DNA of 64,000 nt from Azospirillum picis (GTDB lineage: Bacteria; Pseudomonadota; Alphaproteobacteria; Azospirillales; Azospirillaceae): positions 186,001-250,000 of the forward strand of contig NZ_JAGINO010000002.1 of assembly GCF_017876115.1 (NCBI RefSeq), read 5' to 3'. Positions 50,242 through 60,008 of the stretch are shown here, piece after piece. The notes beneath the pieces were generated by a model that searched no databases, was not told the origin of the DNA, and saw only the letters and a list, made by a program, of their open reading frames with translations. The number at the start of each line of letters is the position of its first letter. Within the stretch, counting starts at the first letter, position 1. Both the position numbers and the translations under genes were made by a program.

Positions 50242-51149
50242 CAGGCCGGGCAATTGATGCGTTTGCGTTCGGTGTCGGCGCGGCGCTTCACGCTGGCGGA
50301 CGCCTCCGGGAACTTGTTCAGCAACTGGCCGAACGCCGTGCAGGCATCGGACTTCTTGTTCATCTGCTGCAACGCCATGCCCAGCTTGAGGAGGCTGTCC
50401 GCCGCCTTCGGATTGGTGCGGTACTTGGACAGGACCTCGGCGAAGGCCTGTGCCGCCTCGGGGAAGCGGTTGCGCACATAGTAGCTCTCGCCCAGCCAGT
50501 ACTGCGCGTTGCCGGCATAGGCATGGGACTTGTTCTTGGCGATGAAGTCCTGCAGCGCCTTTTCGGCCCGGTCGTAGTCGGCGTTGCGCAACAGCTCGAA
50601 CGCCTGCTCGTACTGCTTTTCAGGCGTCAGCCCGGCGGTCGATGGCGGAGCCGCGGGCGGGGCCGCCGCCGCGGTCTGGGACGGCTTGTCGGCGGACTTC
50701 CGGTCGTCGGCCTTGGCCGGGGACTTCGGCGCGCCGTCCATGGCGCCTCCCGCCATCGCACCGCCGCCCATGGCACCACCCGCCATCGCACCACCCATGG
50801 CGCCGCCGCCCTTCGACTCGAGATCCTTCAGGCGGAAGTCGATGTCGCCGTTCATCTTCTCCAGCCGTTCGCGCAATTGTGCGAGCTGGTGGTTGGTTTC
50901 CTCGTAGCGCCCCGTCAACTCCGACATTGACCGCTCAAGGTTCTGCAGCCGGATCTCGAAGTCCGCGGCGACCGACGGGGAAAGCTGCGCGACCTCCACC
51001 GGGCCTCCCAGCGCCGCGACCTGGGTTTCCAACCGCTGCAGGCGATCGGATTGACCGGCCGTCGCATCGCCCGGCGATTGGGCGAAGGCGGGAGTGGCGC
51101 CGAGCAGGCTGCCGAGCAGCAGGGCGGCAACGGGACGGATGTGGGTCAT
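50241..51149 (-). CDS. cpoB: Cell division coordinator CpoB (YbgF)
   Basis: A 302-residue periplasmic protein that links Tol-Pal with peptidoglycan synthesis during division. Residues 1-23 form the signal peptide (ALLLGSLLGATPAFAQ), residues about 30-110 a coiled coil, and the C-terminal half is a TPR array (EKQYEQAFELLRNADYDRAE, AQYWLGESYYVRNRFPEAAQ). Between them is a repeated GGAM/GGAMAG tract of about 30 residues, a flexible low-complexity linker. Downstream of pal as expected. Confidence 0.93.
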   Translation of the reverse strand: MTHIRPVAALLLGSLLGATPAFAQSPGDATAGQSDRLQRLETQVAALGGPVEVAQLSPSVAADFEIRLQNLERSMSELTGRYEETNHQLAQLRERLEKMNGDIDFRLKDLESKGGGAMGGAMAGGAMGGGAMAGGAMDGAPKSPAKADDRKSADKPSQTAAAAPPAAPPSTAGLTPEKQYEQAFELLRNADYDRAEKALQDFIAKNKSHAYAGNAQYWLGESYYVRNRFPEAAQAFAEVLSKYRTNPKAADSLLKLGMALQQMNKKSDACTAFGQLLNKFPEASASVKRRADTERKRINCPA

Positions 51150-51337
51150 GCGCGTGGGATCCTGGACGATCTTGAGAAGACCAAGGGGCGGGGAAGCGTC
51201 CGCCGCGCCCCCGGTGGCGATCCCCGCGGCGACAGTGGACGGTGAACAAGGCGACGCAATGGCGGCTGTTTAGCAGAATCGGCGCCTGATGGCCAAGACC
51301 CGGTTCCACGGCCTGGAGCGCACCGCCGGAGCGCCGG

Positions 51338-51387
51338 GTAGCCGGGGCGACGCCCTCCCGAAAAAGAAAGGGCGTCGCCCCGGTTAC
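51338..51387. repeat. Long hairpin between pal and cpoB
   Basis: Nineteen-base arms (51338-51356 and 51369-51387) pair with a single G-T wobble around a short A-rich loop, in the 300-base gap between pal and cpoB. Related GGGCGTCGCC/AGGCGACGCC blocks repeat to about 51402. It lacks a terminal T run but may weaken read-through from the tol operon or protect its 3' end. The rest of the gap contains the cpoB leader and no gene. Confidence 0.6.
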
Positions 51388-51449
51388 CCGAGGCGACGCC
51401 CGTTCCTTCCATCCGTCCGGCCCGTCTCCGGGCCGGACGGAAACCGGCA

Positions 51450-51920
51450 TCAGTTGACGACGGTCACGCCACGGCGGTTCTGCGACCAGGCGGCCTCGTT
51501 CGAGCCGACGACCGCCGGACGCTCCTTGCCGTAGGAGACGACGTTGACGCGGCTCGGGGAGACGCCCTGGGCCACCAGGTAGTTCTTCACCGAGTTGGCG
51601 CGGCGCTCACCCAGGGCGAGGTTGTACTCGCGGGTGCCGCGCTCGTCCGAGTGACCCTCGACGGTCACGGTGACCGAGCCGTAGGTGCCGAGCCACTTGG
51701 CCTGACGGTCGAGGGTGGCGCGAGCCTCCGGCGACAGGTCATAGCGGTCGAAGCCGAAGAAGACGCGGTCGCCGACGTTGACGACGAAATCTTCCGACGA
51801 ACCCGGGCGGACCGAAGTCTGCTGGGCACCGGTGTTGGCGCCGTTGGCGGCGTCGTTGGGCGTGGATTCGCAAGCGGCGAGCAGCGCCACGGCGGCGAGA
51901 GCGAGGAACTTCATACGCAT
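51450..51920 (-). CDS. pal: Peptidoglycan-associated lipoprotein Pal
   Basis: A 156-residue lipoprotein that ties the outer membrane to peptidoglycan. The signal ends in LLAACES, lipidated Cys17. The OmpA-like domain includes VFFGFDRYDLSPEARATLD, the peptidoglycan-binding TVEGHSDERGTREYN and LGERRANSVKNYLV. AAGGGG precedes the ATG at 51920. It is the end of tolQRAB-pal. Confidence 0.97.
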   Translation of the reverse strand: MRMKFLALAAVALLAACESTPNDAANGANTGAQQTSVRPGSSEDFVVNVGDRVFFGFDRYDLSPEARATLDRQAKWLGTYGSVTVTVEGHSDERGTREYNLALGERRANSVKNYLVAQGVSPSRVNVVSYGKERPAVVGSNEAAWSQNRRGVTVVN

Positions 51921-52070
51921 GTTCAGGGACCCCTTGAACGACACTCGTTGAACTGGTCGGTCATTGCTCACGCGGGAACCGCTTCTTTCCGCCAATCCCC
52001 GACGAAAAGACGACAGCCGACCTTTGTCTTGAGCATTGCTCCCGCGCTGCCGCAAAATAGGGCTACTCCA

Positions 52071-53426
52071 CTAGGGAATCAAGGGCGACCACGCCGGGTC
52101 CGAGGCATCCAGCGGGGTGCTGACACGGCGCTCGTTGGCACCGGTGATATCGATGCTGTACAGCTTCGCGTTGCGGCCGCGGCCGTCACCCGAAGGCAAG
52201 TCCTTGAAGTACATGAGAACGCGGCCGTTCGGCGCCCAGGTCGGCCCCTCGACATGGAAGGCTTCGGTCAGGATTCGTTCTCCCGTCCCATCCGGACGGA
52301 TTACGCCGATTGCAAAGCTGCTACCACGCTGGCGCGTGAATGCGATCAGATCGCCGCGCGGCGACCACACCGGAGTGGCGTAGCGGCCCTCGCCGAAGGT
52401 CAGGCGCTTCACGCCCGATCCGTCGGCTCCCATGACGTAGAGCTGCTGGCTGCCGCCACGGTCGGACTCGAAGACGATCTTCTGGCCGTCCGGCGAATAG
52501 CTGGGGCCGGTGTCGATGCCCGGCGCGTCGGTCAACTGGGTCTGGCGGCGGGTGCGCAGGTCCAGCGTGTAGATGTCGGTGTTGCCGTTCTGGGCCATCG
52601 ACATGACGACCCGGTTGCCGTCCGGCGAGAAGCGAGGCGCGAAGGTCATGCCGGGGAAGTCGCCGAGAACCTCCTGGCGGCCGGTGTCGATGTTGAACAG
52701 GTACACGCGCGGCTTCTTGTTGAAGTACGACATGTACGTGATTTCCTGGGTCGTCGGCGAGAAGCGCGGCGTCAGGACCAGCGTCTGCCCGTCGGTCAGG
52801 AACTGATGGTTGGCGCTGTCCTGGTCCATGATGGCCAGTTGCTTCTTGCGGGCGTTGGCCGGACCGGACTCGGCGACATAGACGATGCGGGTGTCGAAGT
52901 AGCCGTCCTCGCCGGTCAGCCGCTTGTAGATGGCGTCGGCGACGATGTGGGCGATGCGGCGCCACTCCTGCGGCGAAGCGCTGTAGCTCAGCCCCTGCAT
53001 ATACTGGCCGGCGGCGACGTCCCACAGGCGGAAGTCCACCTTCATGCGCCCGTCGGCGCCCGTCGTCGTGTTGCCGGCGACCAGCGCCTGGGCGCCCAGT
53101 GCCTTCCAGTCCTGGTAGCGCGGCTCACCGGTGCGCAACTGGTCCGGCGTCTGCAGGAAGCCGCGCGGGTCCAGCGGCTTGAACAGGCCGGAACGCTCCA
53201 GGTCGTCTGAGATCACCTTGGAGATGTCGGCGCCCATCTGGGCGTCGCGGCCGCCGGCACCGGCAAAGCTGGTGACGGCGATCGGCAGCGGCTCCGACAC
53301 ACCCCGCGTGATGTCGATGCGCAACTCGGCGCGCGCCTCCTGCGGAGCGGCAACGCCGAGGGAGAGGAGAAGGGCGCCGGCGGTTCCGGCCAGCTTCAGG
53401 AGAAGCCTCGTCTTCTTCGTCGTCAT
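52071..53426 (-). CDS. tolB: Tol-Pal periplasmic beta-propeller TolB
   Basis: A 451-residue periplasmic protein. The signal peptide ends near [10 protein letters not shown], giving the usual N-terminus that docks to TolA/Pal; the N-terminal domain is followed by a propeller with repeated [27 protein letters not shown] and [13 protein letters not shown] blades. Length is typical. The ATG is two bases after the tolA stop. Confidence 0.96.
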   Translation of the reverse strand: MTTKKTRLLLKLAGTAGALLLSLGVAAPQEARAELRIDITRGVSEPLPIAVTSFAGAGGRDAQMGADISKVISDDLERSGLFKPLDPRGFLQTPDQLRTGEPRYQDWKALGAQALVAGNTTTGADGRMKVDFRLWDVAAGQYMQGLSYSASPQEWRRIAHIVADAIYKRLTGEDGYFDTRIVYVAESGPANARKKQLAIMDQDSANHQFLTDGQTLVLTPRFSPTTQEITYMSYFNKKPRVYLFNIDTGRQEVLGDFPGMTFAPRFSPDGNRVVMSMAQNGNTDIYTLDLRTRRQTQLTDAPGIDTGPSYSPDGQKIVFESDRGGSQQLYVMGADGSGVKRLTFGEGRYATPVWSPRGDLIAFTRQRGSSFAIGVIRPDGTGERILTEAFHVEGPTWAPNGRVLMYFKDLPSGDGRGRNAKLYSIDITGANERRVSTPLDASDPAWSPLIP

Positions 53427-53428
53427 GG

Positions 53429-54634
53429 TCAAAACATGTCCCTCGGGTCGAAATTGAACACGATGAAGCGCCAATCTTCATAGGTCTGCGGCGTGAACTC
53501 GCTCGCAAGCAGCTCCAGCGGACTGGAGCGCTTGACCGCGCGCACGGCCGCGTCGGCCGACGCCCGGAAGGCGGCGTCGCTCATGTAGCGCGACCGGTAC
53601 TTCTCGTCGATCCAGGCGCGGAGCACCGAATGGTCGGGGCCGACCTCGACATGGATCTCGATCTGCATCGACCCGGCGTCCTTGCGGCCGGAGTCGAAGT
53701 TCCAGTTCTTGCTGAGCTGTCCGCGGATCGCATCCAGCGCCTTGCCCGACGGCTTGAACGGCCTGTCGGGGCCATTGGTCGCCTTCGCCGCGCCGGCAGG
53801 AGCCGCGGATGCGGTCTTCTGGCTGGGCTTGGCATCGCTGTCCGCCTTGGCCGAAGCCTTGCCGTCGGCCTTCGGATTGTCCGACGGCTTGATCTTCCCG
53901 ACGTTCGACAGCAGGTCGGACAGCGGGTCGGCCTTGGGCGACGGCTTTTCCGGCTGCTTGGCCGGCGTTTCGGTCTTCTTCGGCTCGGCCTTCGCGACCT
54001 CCTTCGCCTCCGGCTTGGCCGGCTCGGGCTTCTTCGGCTCGACCTTGGGCTCCGGCTTCTTGGGCTCGGCCTTCGGCGGTTCGGGCTTCGGAGGCTCCGG
54101 CTTGGGCGGCTCAGGCTTGGGCTCGTGCTTCGGCGGTTCCGGCTTGGGCGGTTCCGGTTTCGGCGGCTCAGGCTTGGGCGGCTCAGGCTTGGGCGGTTCC
54201 GGCGGCTTCGGAGTCGGCGAAGGCGCCGGATCCGGAGGCGGGGGCGGCGGAGGAGGCGGTGGTGGCGGAGACGGAGTCGGCTTGGGCGGAGGCGACGGCT
54301 CACGGGGCGGAGGCGGCACCTGCGCAACCTTTGGCGGCTCGGGCGTCTTGGCGGGCGGCGGCGGGGGCGGCGGGGGCTCGTCCTCCTCGTCGGGCGGCTC
54401 GGGCGCCGGCGGAGCCGGCTTGGCCTCCGGCGTCGGCGGACGCGGGGCGGCGTTGGCCGGCTTCGGCTCGCCCTTCTCGGTCCGGGCGGCCTGGGTGACC
54501 TCGCCGATGTCGACGATCTCGATCGGGATCGAGGAGGCGATCTCGAGCTTGCGATCGCTGGGCGGCATGCCGAGCACCATCAGCGCGACCAGCGCGACGT
54601 GCAGCACCGCCGAGGCGATCAAGGGCTTGCGCAT
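53429..54634 (-). CDS. tolA: Tol-Pal inner-membrane spanning protein TolA, proline-rich
   Basis: A 401-residue protein. The N-terminal membrane anchor ([20 protein letters not shown]) contains the SxxxH motif used to contact TolQR. The long middle region (about residues 55-270) is proline and lysine-rich, with repeated PEPPK units and a run of 12 prolines, where E. coli TolA has an alanine-rich helix; this resembles TonB. The C-terminal domain ([17 protein letters not shown]) has the TolA globular fold that binds TolB and Pal. The start at 54634 gives the membrane anchor at the N-terminus. Confidence 0.93.
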   Translation of the reverse strand: MRKPLIASAVLHVALVALMVLGMPPSDRKLEIASSIPIEIVDIGEVTQAARTEKGEPKPANAAPRPPTPEAKPAPPAPEPPDEEDEPPPPPPPPAKTPEPPKVAQVPPPPREPSPPPKPTPSPPPPPPPPPPPPDPAPSPTPKPPEPPKPEPPKPEPPKPEPPKPEPPKHEPKPEPPKPEPPKPEPPKAEPKKPEPKVEPKKPEPAKPEAKEVAKAEPKKTETPAKQPEKPSPKADPLSDLLSNVGKIKPSDNPKADGKASAKADSDAKPSQKTASAAPAGAAKATNGPDRPFKPSGKALDAIRGQLSKNWNFDSGRKDAGSMQIEIHVEVGPDHSVLRAWIDEKYRSRYMSDAAFRASADAAVRAVKRSSPLELLASEFTPQTYEDWRFIVFNFDPRDMF

Positions 54635-54650
54635 GGGAGTTCCGCCCGCC

Positions 54651-55130
54651 TCAGCGTGCCGGCTTGGCCCCGACCCGCGCACCGGACGCGGTCGGACCGT
54701 TCGGCATCTCGGCGACCAGCCCGACCTTCTTGAAGCCGGCGGCGCTCATGGTGCCCATCACTTCCAGCATCTTGCCATAGGCGATCTTGGCGTCGCCCCG
54801 GACGAGGATGCGGGCCTCGGGGTTGTTGTTGGTGACGGCGATCAGCAGCGGCACCATGTTGGTCAGCTCGACCGGCGTCTCCTGCACGAACACGCGGCCG
54901 TCGGTCTGAACGGTGACGAACAGCGGGTCCTTCTGCTGCTCCAGCGGAGCTGCGTTGGTCTTGGGCAGGTCGACCGGCACGCCGACGGTCAGCATCGGGG
55001 CGGCGACCATGAAGACGATCAGCAGGACCAGCATGACGTCGATGAAGGGCGTCATGTTGATCTCGGCCATCGCGCGATAGCCCCGGCGCTTGCCGCGCCC
55101 GTGGGACTTGCCTGCGAGTTGTCCGGCCAT
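54651..55130 (-). CDS. tolR: Tol-Pal proton-channel subunit TolR
   Basis: A 159-residue ExbD/TolR protein. EINMTPFIDVMLVLLIVFMV is the membrane helix with the conserved proton-conducting Asp, and the periplasmic domain follows (VPVDLPKTNAAP, RGDAKIAYGKMLEVM). Works with TolQ to energise TolA. Fits the operon: tolQ stop is three bases before, tolA start 16 after. Confidence 0.95.
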   Translation of the reverse strand: MAGQLAGKSHGRGKRRGYRAMAEINMTPFIDVMLVLLIVFMVAAPMLTVGVPVDLPKTNAAPLEQQKDPLFVTVQTDGRVFVQETPVELTNMVPLLIAVTNNNPEARILVRGDAKIAYGKMLEVMGTMSAAGFKKVGLVAEMPNGPTASGARVGAKPAR

Positions 55131-55133
55131 GGT

Positions 55134-55865
55134 TCAGGCGGCTCCCCGCTCCTCGAGGTGGCGCGACAGGATGGCCGAGAACTCGCCGGAGAAGGTCTCC
55201 AGCCGATCGGCGTAGCGGCCGAGATCGGTGGAGAACTTGTTGTAGGACAGAACGGCGGGAATGGCGGCCAGCAGGCCCATGGCGGTGGCGAACAGCGCCT
55301 CGGCGATGCCCGGCGCCACCACGGCGAGGCTGGTGTTGCCCGAGCCGGCGATGGAGGTGAAGGAGTTCATGATGCCCCACACCGTGCCGAACAGGCCGAT
55401 GAAGGGGGCGGTGGAGCCGACCGACGCCAGGAAGGTCATGTAGCGCTCCGCCCGCGCCATCTCGCGGCCGATGGTCACCGCCATCACCCGCTCCACCCGC
55501 TGCTGCAGCGAGCCCTTCATCGTTCCGGCGATGCCGCGGTCGGCGGCGTGGCGCCATTCGCGCATACCGGCGGCAAAGGTCGCCGCCATCGGGTCGGCCG
55601 GAGACTGGCCGATGCGGTCGTACAGCGCGTCCAGCGAGCCACCCGACCAGAACGCCTCCTCGAAGGCGTCGGCCTGGGCGTTCAGACGGCGCAGGCGCAT
55701 CAGCTTCTCGATGATGATGGCCCAGCACCAGATCGAGGCGACGACAAGCATCAGCATCACGATCTTGACGATCGCGTCGGCCTGCCAGAACAGGCCGAGG
55801 ATCGTGATCTCATGTGCCGTCGTGGCGGCGTTGCCGGCCAGTTGGGCGGTTTGCAGGGCGTCCAT
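55134..55865 (-). CDS. tolQ: Tol-Pal proton-channel subunit TolQ
   Basis: A 243-residue ExbB/TolQ protein with three membrane segments: KIVMLMLVVASIWCWAII near residue 35, TAPFIGLFGTVWGIMNSF and VAPGIAEALFATAMGLLAAI. With TolR it forms the proton channel that powers outer-membrane constriction. It follows ybgC by 72 bases in the canonical order. Confidence 0.96.
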   Translation of the reverse strand: MDALQTAQLAGNAATTAHEITILGLFWQADAIVKIVMLMLVVASIWCWAIIIEKLMRLRRLNAQADAFEEAFWSGGSLDALYDRIGQSPADPMAATFAAGMREWRHAADRGIAGTMKGSLQQRVERVMAVTIGREMARAERYMTFLASVGSTAPFIGLFGTVWGIMNSFTSIAGSGNTSLAVVAPGIAEALFATAMGLLAAIPAVLSYNKFSTDLGRYADRLETFSGEFSAILSRHLEERGAA

Positions 55866-55937
55866 CGCAGTCAGTCTCGCGGTTGCGCTGTGGGCAGGGG
55901 GTTGGAAGACGGGGCGTCGGGAAGGTCAGGCAGAGGA

Positions 55938-56420
55938 TCAGGCAGAGGAGAATGGCGCTTGCTTGCGGTGCAGCGTCTCCATCGCCGCGCGCACCGGCTC
56001 GGGAAGGCGCACGGCCCGCCCGGCCCGTCCGATCGTCACCAGTTGCAGGTCGGCACGCGCCAGGACGCGACCGCCACGGCGAATGACTTGTGCAACTGCG
56101 AAGGAGGCACCGCGGATATCGACGATTCGGGTTTCCACTTCAAGCGTGTCCTCCAGCTTGGCAGGCGCGTCAAAATCGATGGTCAGGCGTCGTACCGCAA
56201 ATGACACACCTGTGACATCGCCCTCCCCCCTGGCCATCTCCACCTGACGGAAGCCCATCAGGTAGAGCATCTCGGTCCGGGCACGCTCGGCGAAACGCAG
56301 ATAGTTGGCGTGGTAGACGATGCCGCCGGCATCGGTGTCTTCGTAGTAGACCCGCAGCGGGAAACGGTGCGTGCCGTCCTCCGCGAACCAGCCGGAAAGG
56401 GCCGGACCGGGCTCACTCAT
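55938..56420 (-). CDS. ybgC: Acyl-CoA thioesterase YbgC
   Basis: A 160-residue hot-dog thioesterase. The motif [20 protein letters not shown] carries the catalytic Asp, and [10 protein letters not shown] follows. The gene is part of the tol-pal cluster in most proteobacteria, though its link to Tol function is unclear. ATG at 56420 overlaps the ruvB stop by 8 bases; this start matches the family N-terminus. Confidence 0.94.
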   Translation of the reverse strand: MSEPGPALSGWFAEDGTHRFPLRVYYEDTDAGGIVYHANYLRFAERARTEMLYLMGFRQVEMARGEGDVTGVSFAVRRLTIDFDAPAKLEDTLEVETRIVDIRGASFAVAQVIRRGGRVLARADLQLVTIGRAGRAVRLPEPVRAAMETLHRKQAPFSSA

Positions 56421-57498
56421 CGTTTCCCCCGTCGGCTTCCGGCTCACCCGGGCCGGGGATCCGGTCCAGCAGGTCGAGCTGCCGCGCCGGTGCGTTCGGC
56501 GGGTTGAGGCCGAGATAGCGGAAGCCCTGGTCGGTCAGCATGCGCCCGCGCGGCGTGCGCTGCAGGAAGCCCTGCTGGATCAGGTAGGGCTCGACAACCT
56601 CCTCCAGCACGTCGCGCTGCTCGCCCAGTGCGGCACCCAGCGTCTCCACGCCCACGGGTCCGCCGCCGTAGTTGGTGGCGACCAGGCCGAGATACCGCCG
56701 GTCCATGCTGTCGAGGCCGAGCCGGTCGACCTCCAGCCGGGTCAACGCCGCATCGGCGACGCGCTTGTCGACCTCCTCCACCCCGGCGACCGCGGCGAAA
56801 TCACGCACCCGGCGCAGCAGCCGGCCCGACACGCGCGGCGTGCCGCGCGACCGGTTGGCGATCTCGCGGGCGCCCTCGGGCGTGATGCCCATCCCCAGCA
56901 CGCCGGCGGCGCGGCGCACGATCAACTCCAGCTCGTCGGGCTCGTAGAATTGCAGCCGCACGGGAATGCCGAAGCGTTCGCGCAAGGGGCGCGTGATCAG
57001 GCCGCTGCGCGTGGTCGCGCCGACCAGCGTGAAGGGCGGCAGGTCGATCCGGATGGACCGCGCCGACGGGCCTTCGCCGATGATGAGGTCGAGCTGGAAG
57101 TCCTCCATGGCGGGATAGAGCACCTCTTCCACGGCGGGATTAAGGCGATGAATCTCGTCGATGAAGAGGACGTCGTGCGGCTGCAGGTTGGTCAGCAGCG
57201 CCGCCAGATCGCCGGCCCGCGCGATGACCGGCCCGGAGGTGGCGCGGAACCCCACTCCCAGCTCGCGCGCCACGATCTGCGCCAGCGTGGTCTTGCCGAG
57301 TCCGGGAGGGCCGAACAGCAGCACATGGTCCAGCGCCTCGTTGCGGGAGCGGGCGGCCTGGATGAAGATCGACAGGTTCTCGCGCGCCTGCCGCTGGCCG
57401 ATGAACTCGGCGAGCGACAGCGGACGGATCGACGCCTCGGCCGAATCGCCGTGGCCCTGGCCCGGCTGGACCAGGCGGTCGCTATTGGGGTCGCTCAT
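56413..57498 (-). CDS. ruvB: Holliday junction helicase motor RuvB
   Basis: A 361-residue AAA+ motor that drives branch migration with RuvA. Walker [13 protein letters not shown], Walker [13 protein letters not shown], sensor region GATTRSGL and the C-terminal winged helix ([16 protein letters not shown]) are clear. The start overlaps the ruvA stop by four bases and the stop overlaps ybgC, so the genes are tightly coupled. Confidence 0.97.
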   Translation of the reverse strand: MSDPNSDRLVQPGQGHGDSAEASIRPLSLAEFIGQRQARENLSIFIQAARSRNEALDHVLLFGPPGLGKTTLAQIVARELGVGFRATSGPVIARAGDLAALLTNLQPHDVLFIDEIHRLNPAVEEVLYPAMEDFQLDLIIGEGPSARSIRIDLPPFTLVGATTRSGLITRPLRERFGIPVRLQFYEPDELELIVRRAAGVLGMGITPEGAREIANRSRGTPRVSGRLLRRVRDFAAVAGVEEVDKRVADAALTRLEVDRLGLDSMDRRYLGLVATNYGGGPVGVETLGAALGEQRDVLEEVVEPYLIQQGFLQRTPRGRMLTDQGFRYLGLNPPNAPARQLDLLDRIPGPGEPEADGGNDE

Positions 57499-58121
57499 TG
57501 GCTCAGTTCCTTGAGGCCCTGGCGGATCAGGTCTGACACGCCGGCGTCATCGCCCAGAACCCGCCCGGCGGCGACGACCGCGCCGAACGCCTCCGACCGG
57601 CCATAGCCGAGATTGACCAGCGCCGATACCGCGTCGGCCAGCGCCGGGCTGGCGCCCGGAACGGCGGCGGGAGCGCCCTTGCCGGCCGGTGTGCCGGTGC
57701 TGGCGGCGGGGCCGAGCGCCAGATTGCCGACCTTGTCCTTGAGTTCGTTGAGGATGCGCGCCGCCACCTTCGGCCCGACGCCGTCGGCGCGGACCAGCGC
57801 GGTCTTGTCCTGCGAGGCGATGGCGCGGGTAAGCTGGTCGGGGTCGAGCACGCCGAGGATCGACAGCGCCAGCCGGGCACCGACACCCTGGATGGTGGTC
57901 AGCAGCTTGAACCATTCCCGGTCCGCCTGGTCGCCGAAGCCGTGCAGGACGATGCGCTCCTCCCGGATGAAGGTCTCGACCACCAGCGACGCCCGTTCTC
58001 CCACCGCTAGGCGCGACAGCGTGCGGTTGGAGCAGGACAGCAGGTAGCCGACGCCGTTCACGTCGAGCACGACCCAGTCGGTGCCGGTGGAATCGACGAT
58101 GCCGGTCAGCTTGGCGATCAT
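57495..58121 (-). CDS. ruvA: Holliday junction binding protein RuvA
   Basis: A 208-residue protein that clamps four-way junctions. The OB domain ([20 protein letters not shown]), helix-hairpin-helix region ([34 protein letters not shown]) and C-terminal RuvB-binding domain ([16 protein letters not shown]) are in order. The start is three bases after the stop of the RuvC-DUF559 fusion. Confidence 0.96.
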   Translation of the reverse strand: MIAKLTGIVDSTGTDWVVLDVNGVGYLLSCSNRTLSRLAVGERASLVVETFIREERIVLHGFGDQADREWFKLLTTIQGVGARLALSILGVLDPDQLTRAIASQDKTALVRADGVGPKVAARILNELKDKVGNLALGPAASTGTPAGKGAPAAVPGASPALADAVSALVNLGYGRSEAFGAVVAAGRVLGDDAGVSDLIRQGLKELSQ

Positions 58122-58124
58122 GGA

Positions 58125-59177
58125 TCAGGACTCCGAGTCCCTCTCCCGTCCCGGGAGAGGGTGGCCCGCAGGGCCGGGTGAGGGGTTCGCCGCGGCGACC
58201 GGCCGCCGCAGGACCGAAGTTTCGTCCAGGCGAGCCTTGATCGTCGTCAGGACACCGTCGAGGTTGTCGCCGACATCGTTGTTCCAGAACCGCATGATAC
58301 GAAAACCGGCCTGCTCCAACATCCTGGTGCGCCGCTCGTCATGGGCTGCGCGCTGCTCGGCATGCTGGCCGCCATCCAACTCGATGATCAGCCGATGATC
58401 GTGAGAGACGAAGTCGACGGTGAACCCGAATATGGGCTCCTGGCGCCGGAATTTCGCCCCCAGTTGCCCGTTCCGCAGCTTCTGCCACAGCATTTTTTCC
58501 ACCTCGGTGGAATCTCTGCGAAGCACGCGGGCACGCTCGGTTTCCTCGGGTGAGGGGTATCGCTTGGCTTGGCTGGAAAGCGGGAGGTTTATTCCCTCAC
58601 CCTCCCCGCCTGCGGCGGGTCCCCTCCCTCTCCCGGGACGGGAGAGGGCACTTTTCGCCGGTTTGGAAACCTCCGCTCCCCGCCGCCACATCGTCCAGCT
58701 CGCGCGGTGGTGGGCGTGGCAGATCGCCACGGCCAGCGCGTCGGCGGCATCGGGGCTGCCGATCTCGCAGCCCGGCAGCAGCAGGCGCACCATCGTCTGG
58801 ACCTGCGCCTTCTCGGCGCGGCCCTGACCGACGACGGCCTTCTTGACCATGTTGTTCGCGTATTCCGCCACCGCCAGCCCGGCCTGGGCCGGCACCAGCA
58901 GGGCGACGGCACGGGCCTGACCCAGCTTCAGCGTGGAGACCGCGTTGCTGTTGACGAAGGTCTCCTCCACCGCGGCCTCGTCGGGATGGTAGCGCTCCAC
59001 CACCGCCGACAGTGCGTCGTGGAGCTGCACCAGCCGCTCGGCCAGCGGGCAGGACTCGTCGGAATGCACCGCGCCGTCGGCGACGTGGCTCAGGCGGTTG
59101 CCCGCCACGTCGATGATGCCCCAGCCGGTATGGCGCAGGCCGGGGTCGATCCCCAGCAGCCGCACCGGCGAAGGCAT
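58125..59177 (-). CDS. ruvC: RuvC Holliday junction resolvase fused to a DUF559 endonuclease domain
   Basis: A 350-residue fusion; RuvC alone is normally 165-180. Residues about 1-176 are an intact Ruv[15 protein letters not shown] gives the first catalytic Asp, [18 protein letters not shown] the Glu, and [17 protein letters not shown] the acidic pair. Residues about 196-331 form a DUF559 (Vsr-like) domain with [38 protein letters not shown] and [14 protein letters not shown]; these contain the D and E-x-D-G-x-x-H type nuclease residues. The junctions (about 177-195 and 332-346) are translated repeat elements. The start at 59177 gives the RuvC N-terminus. The frame stays open throughout. Confidence 0.88.
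   Translation of the reverse strand: MPSPVRLLGIDPGLRHTGWGIIDVAGNRLSHVADGAVHSDESCPLAERLVQLHDALSAVVERYHPDEAAVEETFVNSNAVSTLKLGQARAVALLVPAQAGLAVAEYANNMVKKAVVGQGRAEKAQVQTMVRLLLPGCEIGSPDAADALAVAICHAHHRASWTMWRRGAEVSKPAKSALSRPGRGRGPAAGGEGEGINLPLSSQAKRYPSPEETERARVLRRDSTEVEKMLWQKLRNGQLGAKFRRQEPIFGFTVDFVSHDHRLIIELDGGQHAEQRAAHDERRTRMLEQAGFRIMRFWNNDVGDNLDGVLTTIKARLDETSVLRRPVAAANPSPGPAGHPLPGRERDSES
58139..58184. repeat. Palindromic repeat, copy A, downstream of the DUF559 module
   Basis: This 46-base element starts with an inverted-repeat core of 23 bases (58139-58161, arms CCCTCTCCCG/CGGGAGAGGG) and continues with GGCCCGCAGGGCC and GGGTGAGGGG. It encodes the last residues of the RuvC fusion (frame tail [13 protein letters not shown]). 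Its core is identical to the core of copy B in inverted orientation. Confidence 0.85.
58594..58648. repeat. Palindromic repeat, copy B, at the RuvC-DUF559 junction
   Basis: A 55-base element in the opposite orientation to copy A: CCCTCACCC, a GC-rich middle (CCCGCCTGCGGCGGG), and the 23-base core at 58626-58648. The core is the exact reverse complement of the core at 58139-58161. It is translated as the linker between RuvC and DUF559 ([17 protein letters not shown]). The two copies enclose about 409 bases. Confidence 0.85.
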
Positions 59178-59255
59178 CCCCGCACCGTTCCCCTCTGCCC
59201 GTCCTGCCCGCGCAAACACGGCACCCGCACTCCGCTTGCAAGACCCGCGTCGAAC

Positions 59256-60008
59256 TTACGCGGTCAGCTTCTGCATCAGCTCTTCGGAGATGTCGAAGTT
59301 GCCCTCGACCACCTGGACGTCGTCGTTGTCCTCCAGGACGTCCAGCAGCTTCAGCAGGCTGGCGGCGGCATCCTCGCCGGGGGCCACGGTGTTCAGCGGC
59401 CGCCAGGTCAGGCGCGCGCTCTCCGCACCGCCGAACTTGGCCTCCAGCGCGTCGCGGACGGCACCGAAACTCTCCACCGTCGTGGTGACCTCGTGGCCGT
59501 TCTCGTCGGACTCGACGTTGTCGGCGCCAGCCTCCAGCGCCACCTCGAACACGGCGTCGGCGTCGGCCGCGGCGGCCGGGTAGAAGATCGCGCCGATGCG
59601 GTTGAACATGAAGCTGACCGAATTGGTCTCGCCCAGGCTGCCGCCATACTTGGTGAAGCTGGAGCGCACTTCCGCGGCGGTGCGGTTGCGGTTGTCGGTC
59701 AGCGCCTCGACGATCAGGGCGACGCCGCCGGGGCCGTAGCCCTCGTACCGCACCTCTTCGTAGTTCGCGTCGTCGCCGCCACCGGGCGTGCCCTGCTTGA
59801 TGGCGCGATCGATGCGGTCGCGCGGCATGTTCTGCGCGCGTCCGGCCAGGATGGCGGCGCGCAGGCGCGGGTTGGCCGCCGGGTCCGGCAGGCCGCTCTT
59901 GGCAGCCACCGTGATCTCGCGGGCGAGCTTGTTGAAGATCTTGGACCGCTTGGCGTCCTGCGCGCCTTTGCGGTGCATGATGTTCTTGAACTGGGAATGA
60001 CCGGCCAT
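59256..60008 (-). CDS. YebC/PmpR-family protein
   Basis: A 250-residue protein of the YebC family (transcription regulator or translation factor for proline-rich stretches, depending on subfamily). [20 protein letters not shown] at the start, [12 protein letters not shown] and the [20 protein letters not shown] block are diagnostic. Located upstream of ruvC as in most bacteria. The window includes proline-rich TolA, whose translation could need such a factor; this is inference. Confidence 0.95.
   Translation of the reverse strand: MAGHSQFKNIMHRKGAQDAKRSKIFNKLAREITVAAKSGLPDPAANPRLRAAILAGRAQNMPRDRIDRAIKQGTPGGGDDANYEEVRYEGYGPGGVALIVEALTDNRNRTAAEVRSSFTKYGGSLGETNSVSFMFNRIGAIFYPAAAADADAVFEVALEAGADNVESDENGHEVTTTVESFGAVRDALEAKFGGAESARLTWRPLNTVAPGEDAAASLLKLLDVLEDNDDVQVVEGNFDISEELMQKLTA

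Noticed and set aside
54050..54260. Regular short repeats that might suggest a CRISPR-like array
   Set aside because: The repeats are in-frame codons of the TolA proline-rich spacer, without spacers of constant length. No CRISPR array or cas gene is present in the window.
53682..56204. An 840-codon plus-strand frame with Gly/Ser-rich repeats
   Set aside because: It is the complement of the proline-rich tolA repeats and of tolR and tolQ; the repeat look comes from the PEPPK codons.
58125..59177. Possible frameshift or misassembly producing the RuvC-DUF559 fusion
   Set aside because: Both domains are in the same frame with an intact linker, and the final stop sits correctly before ruvA. A local sequencing error still cannot be excluded without reads.
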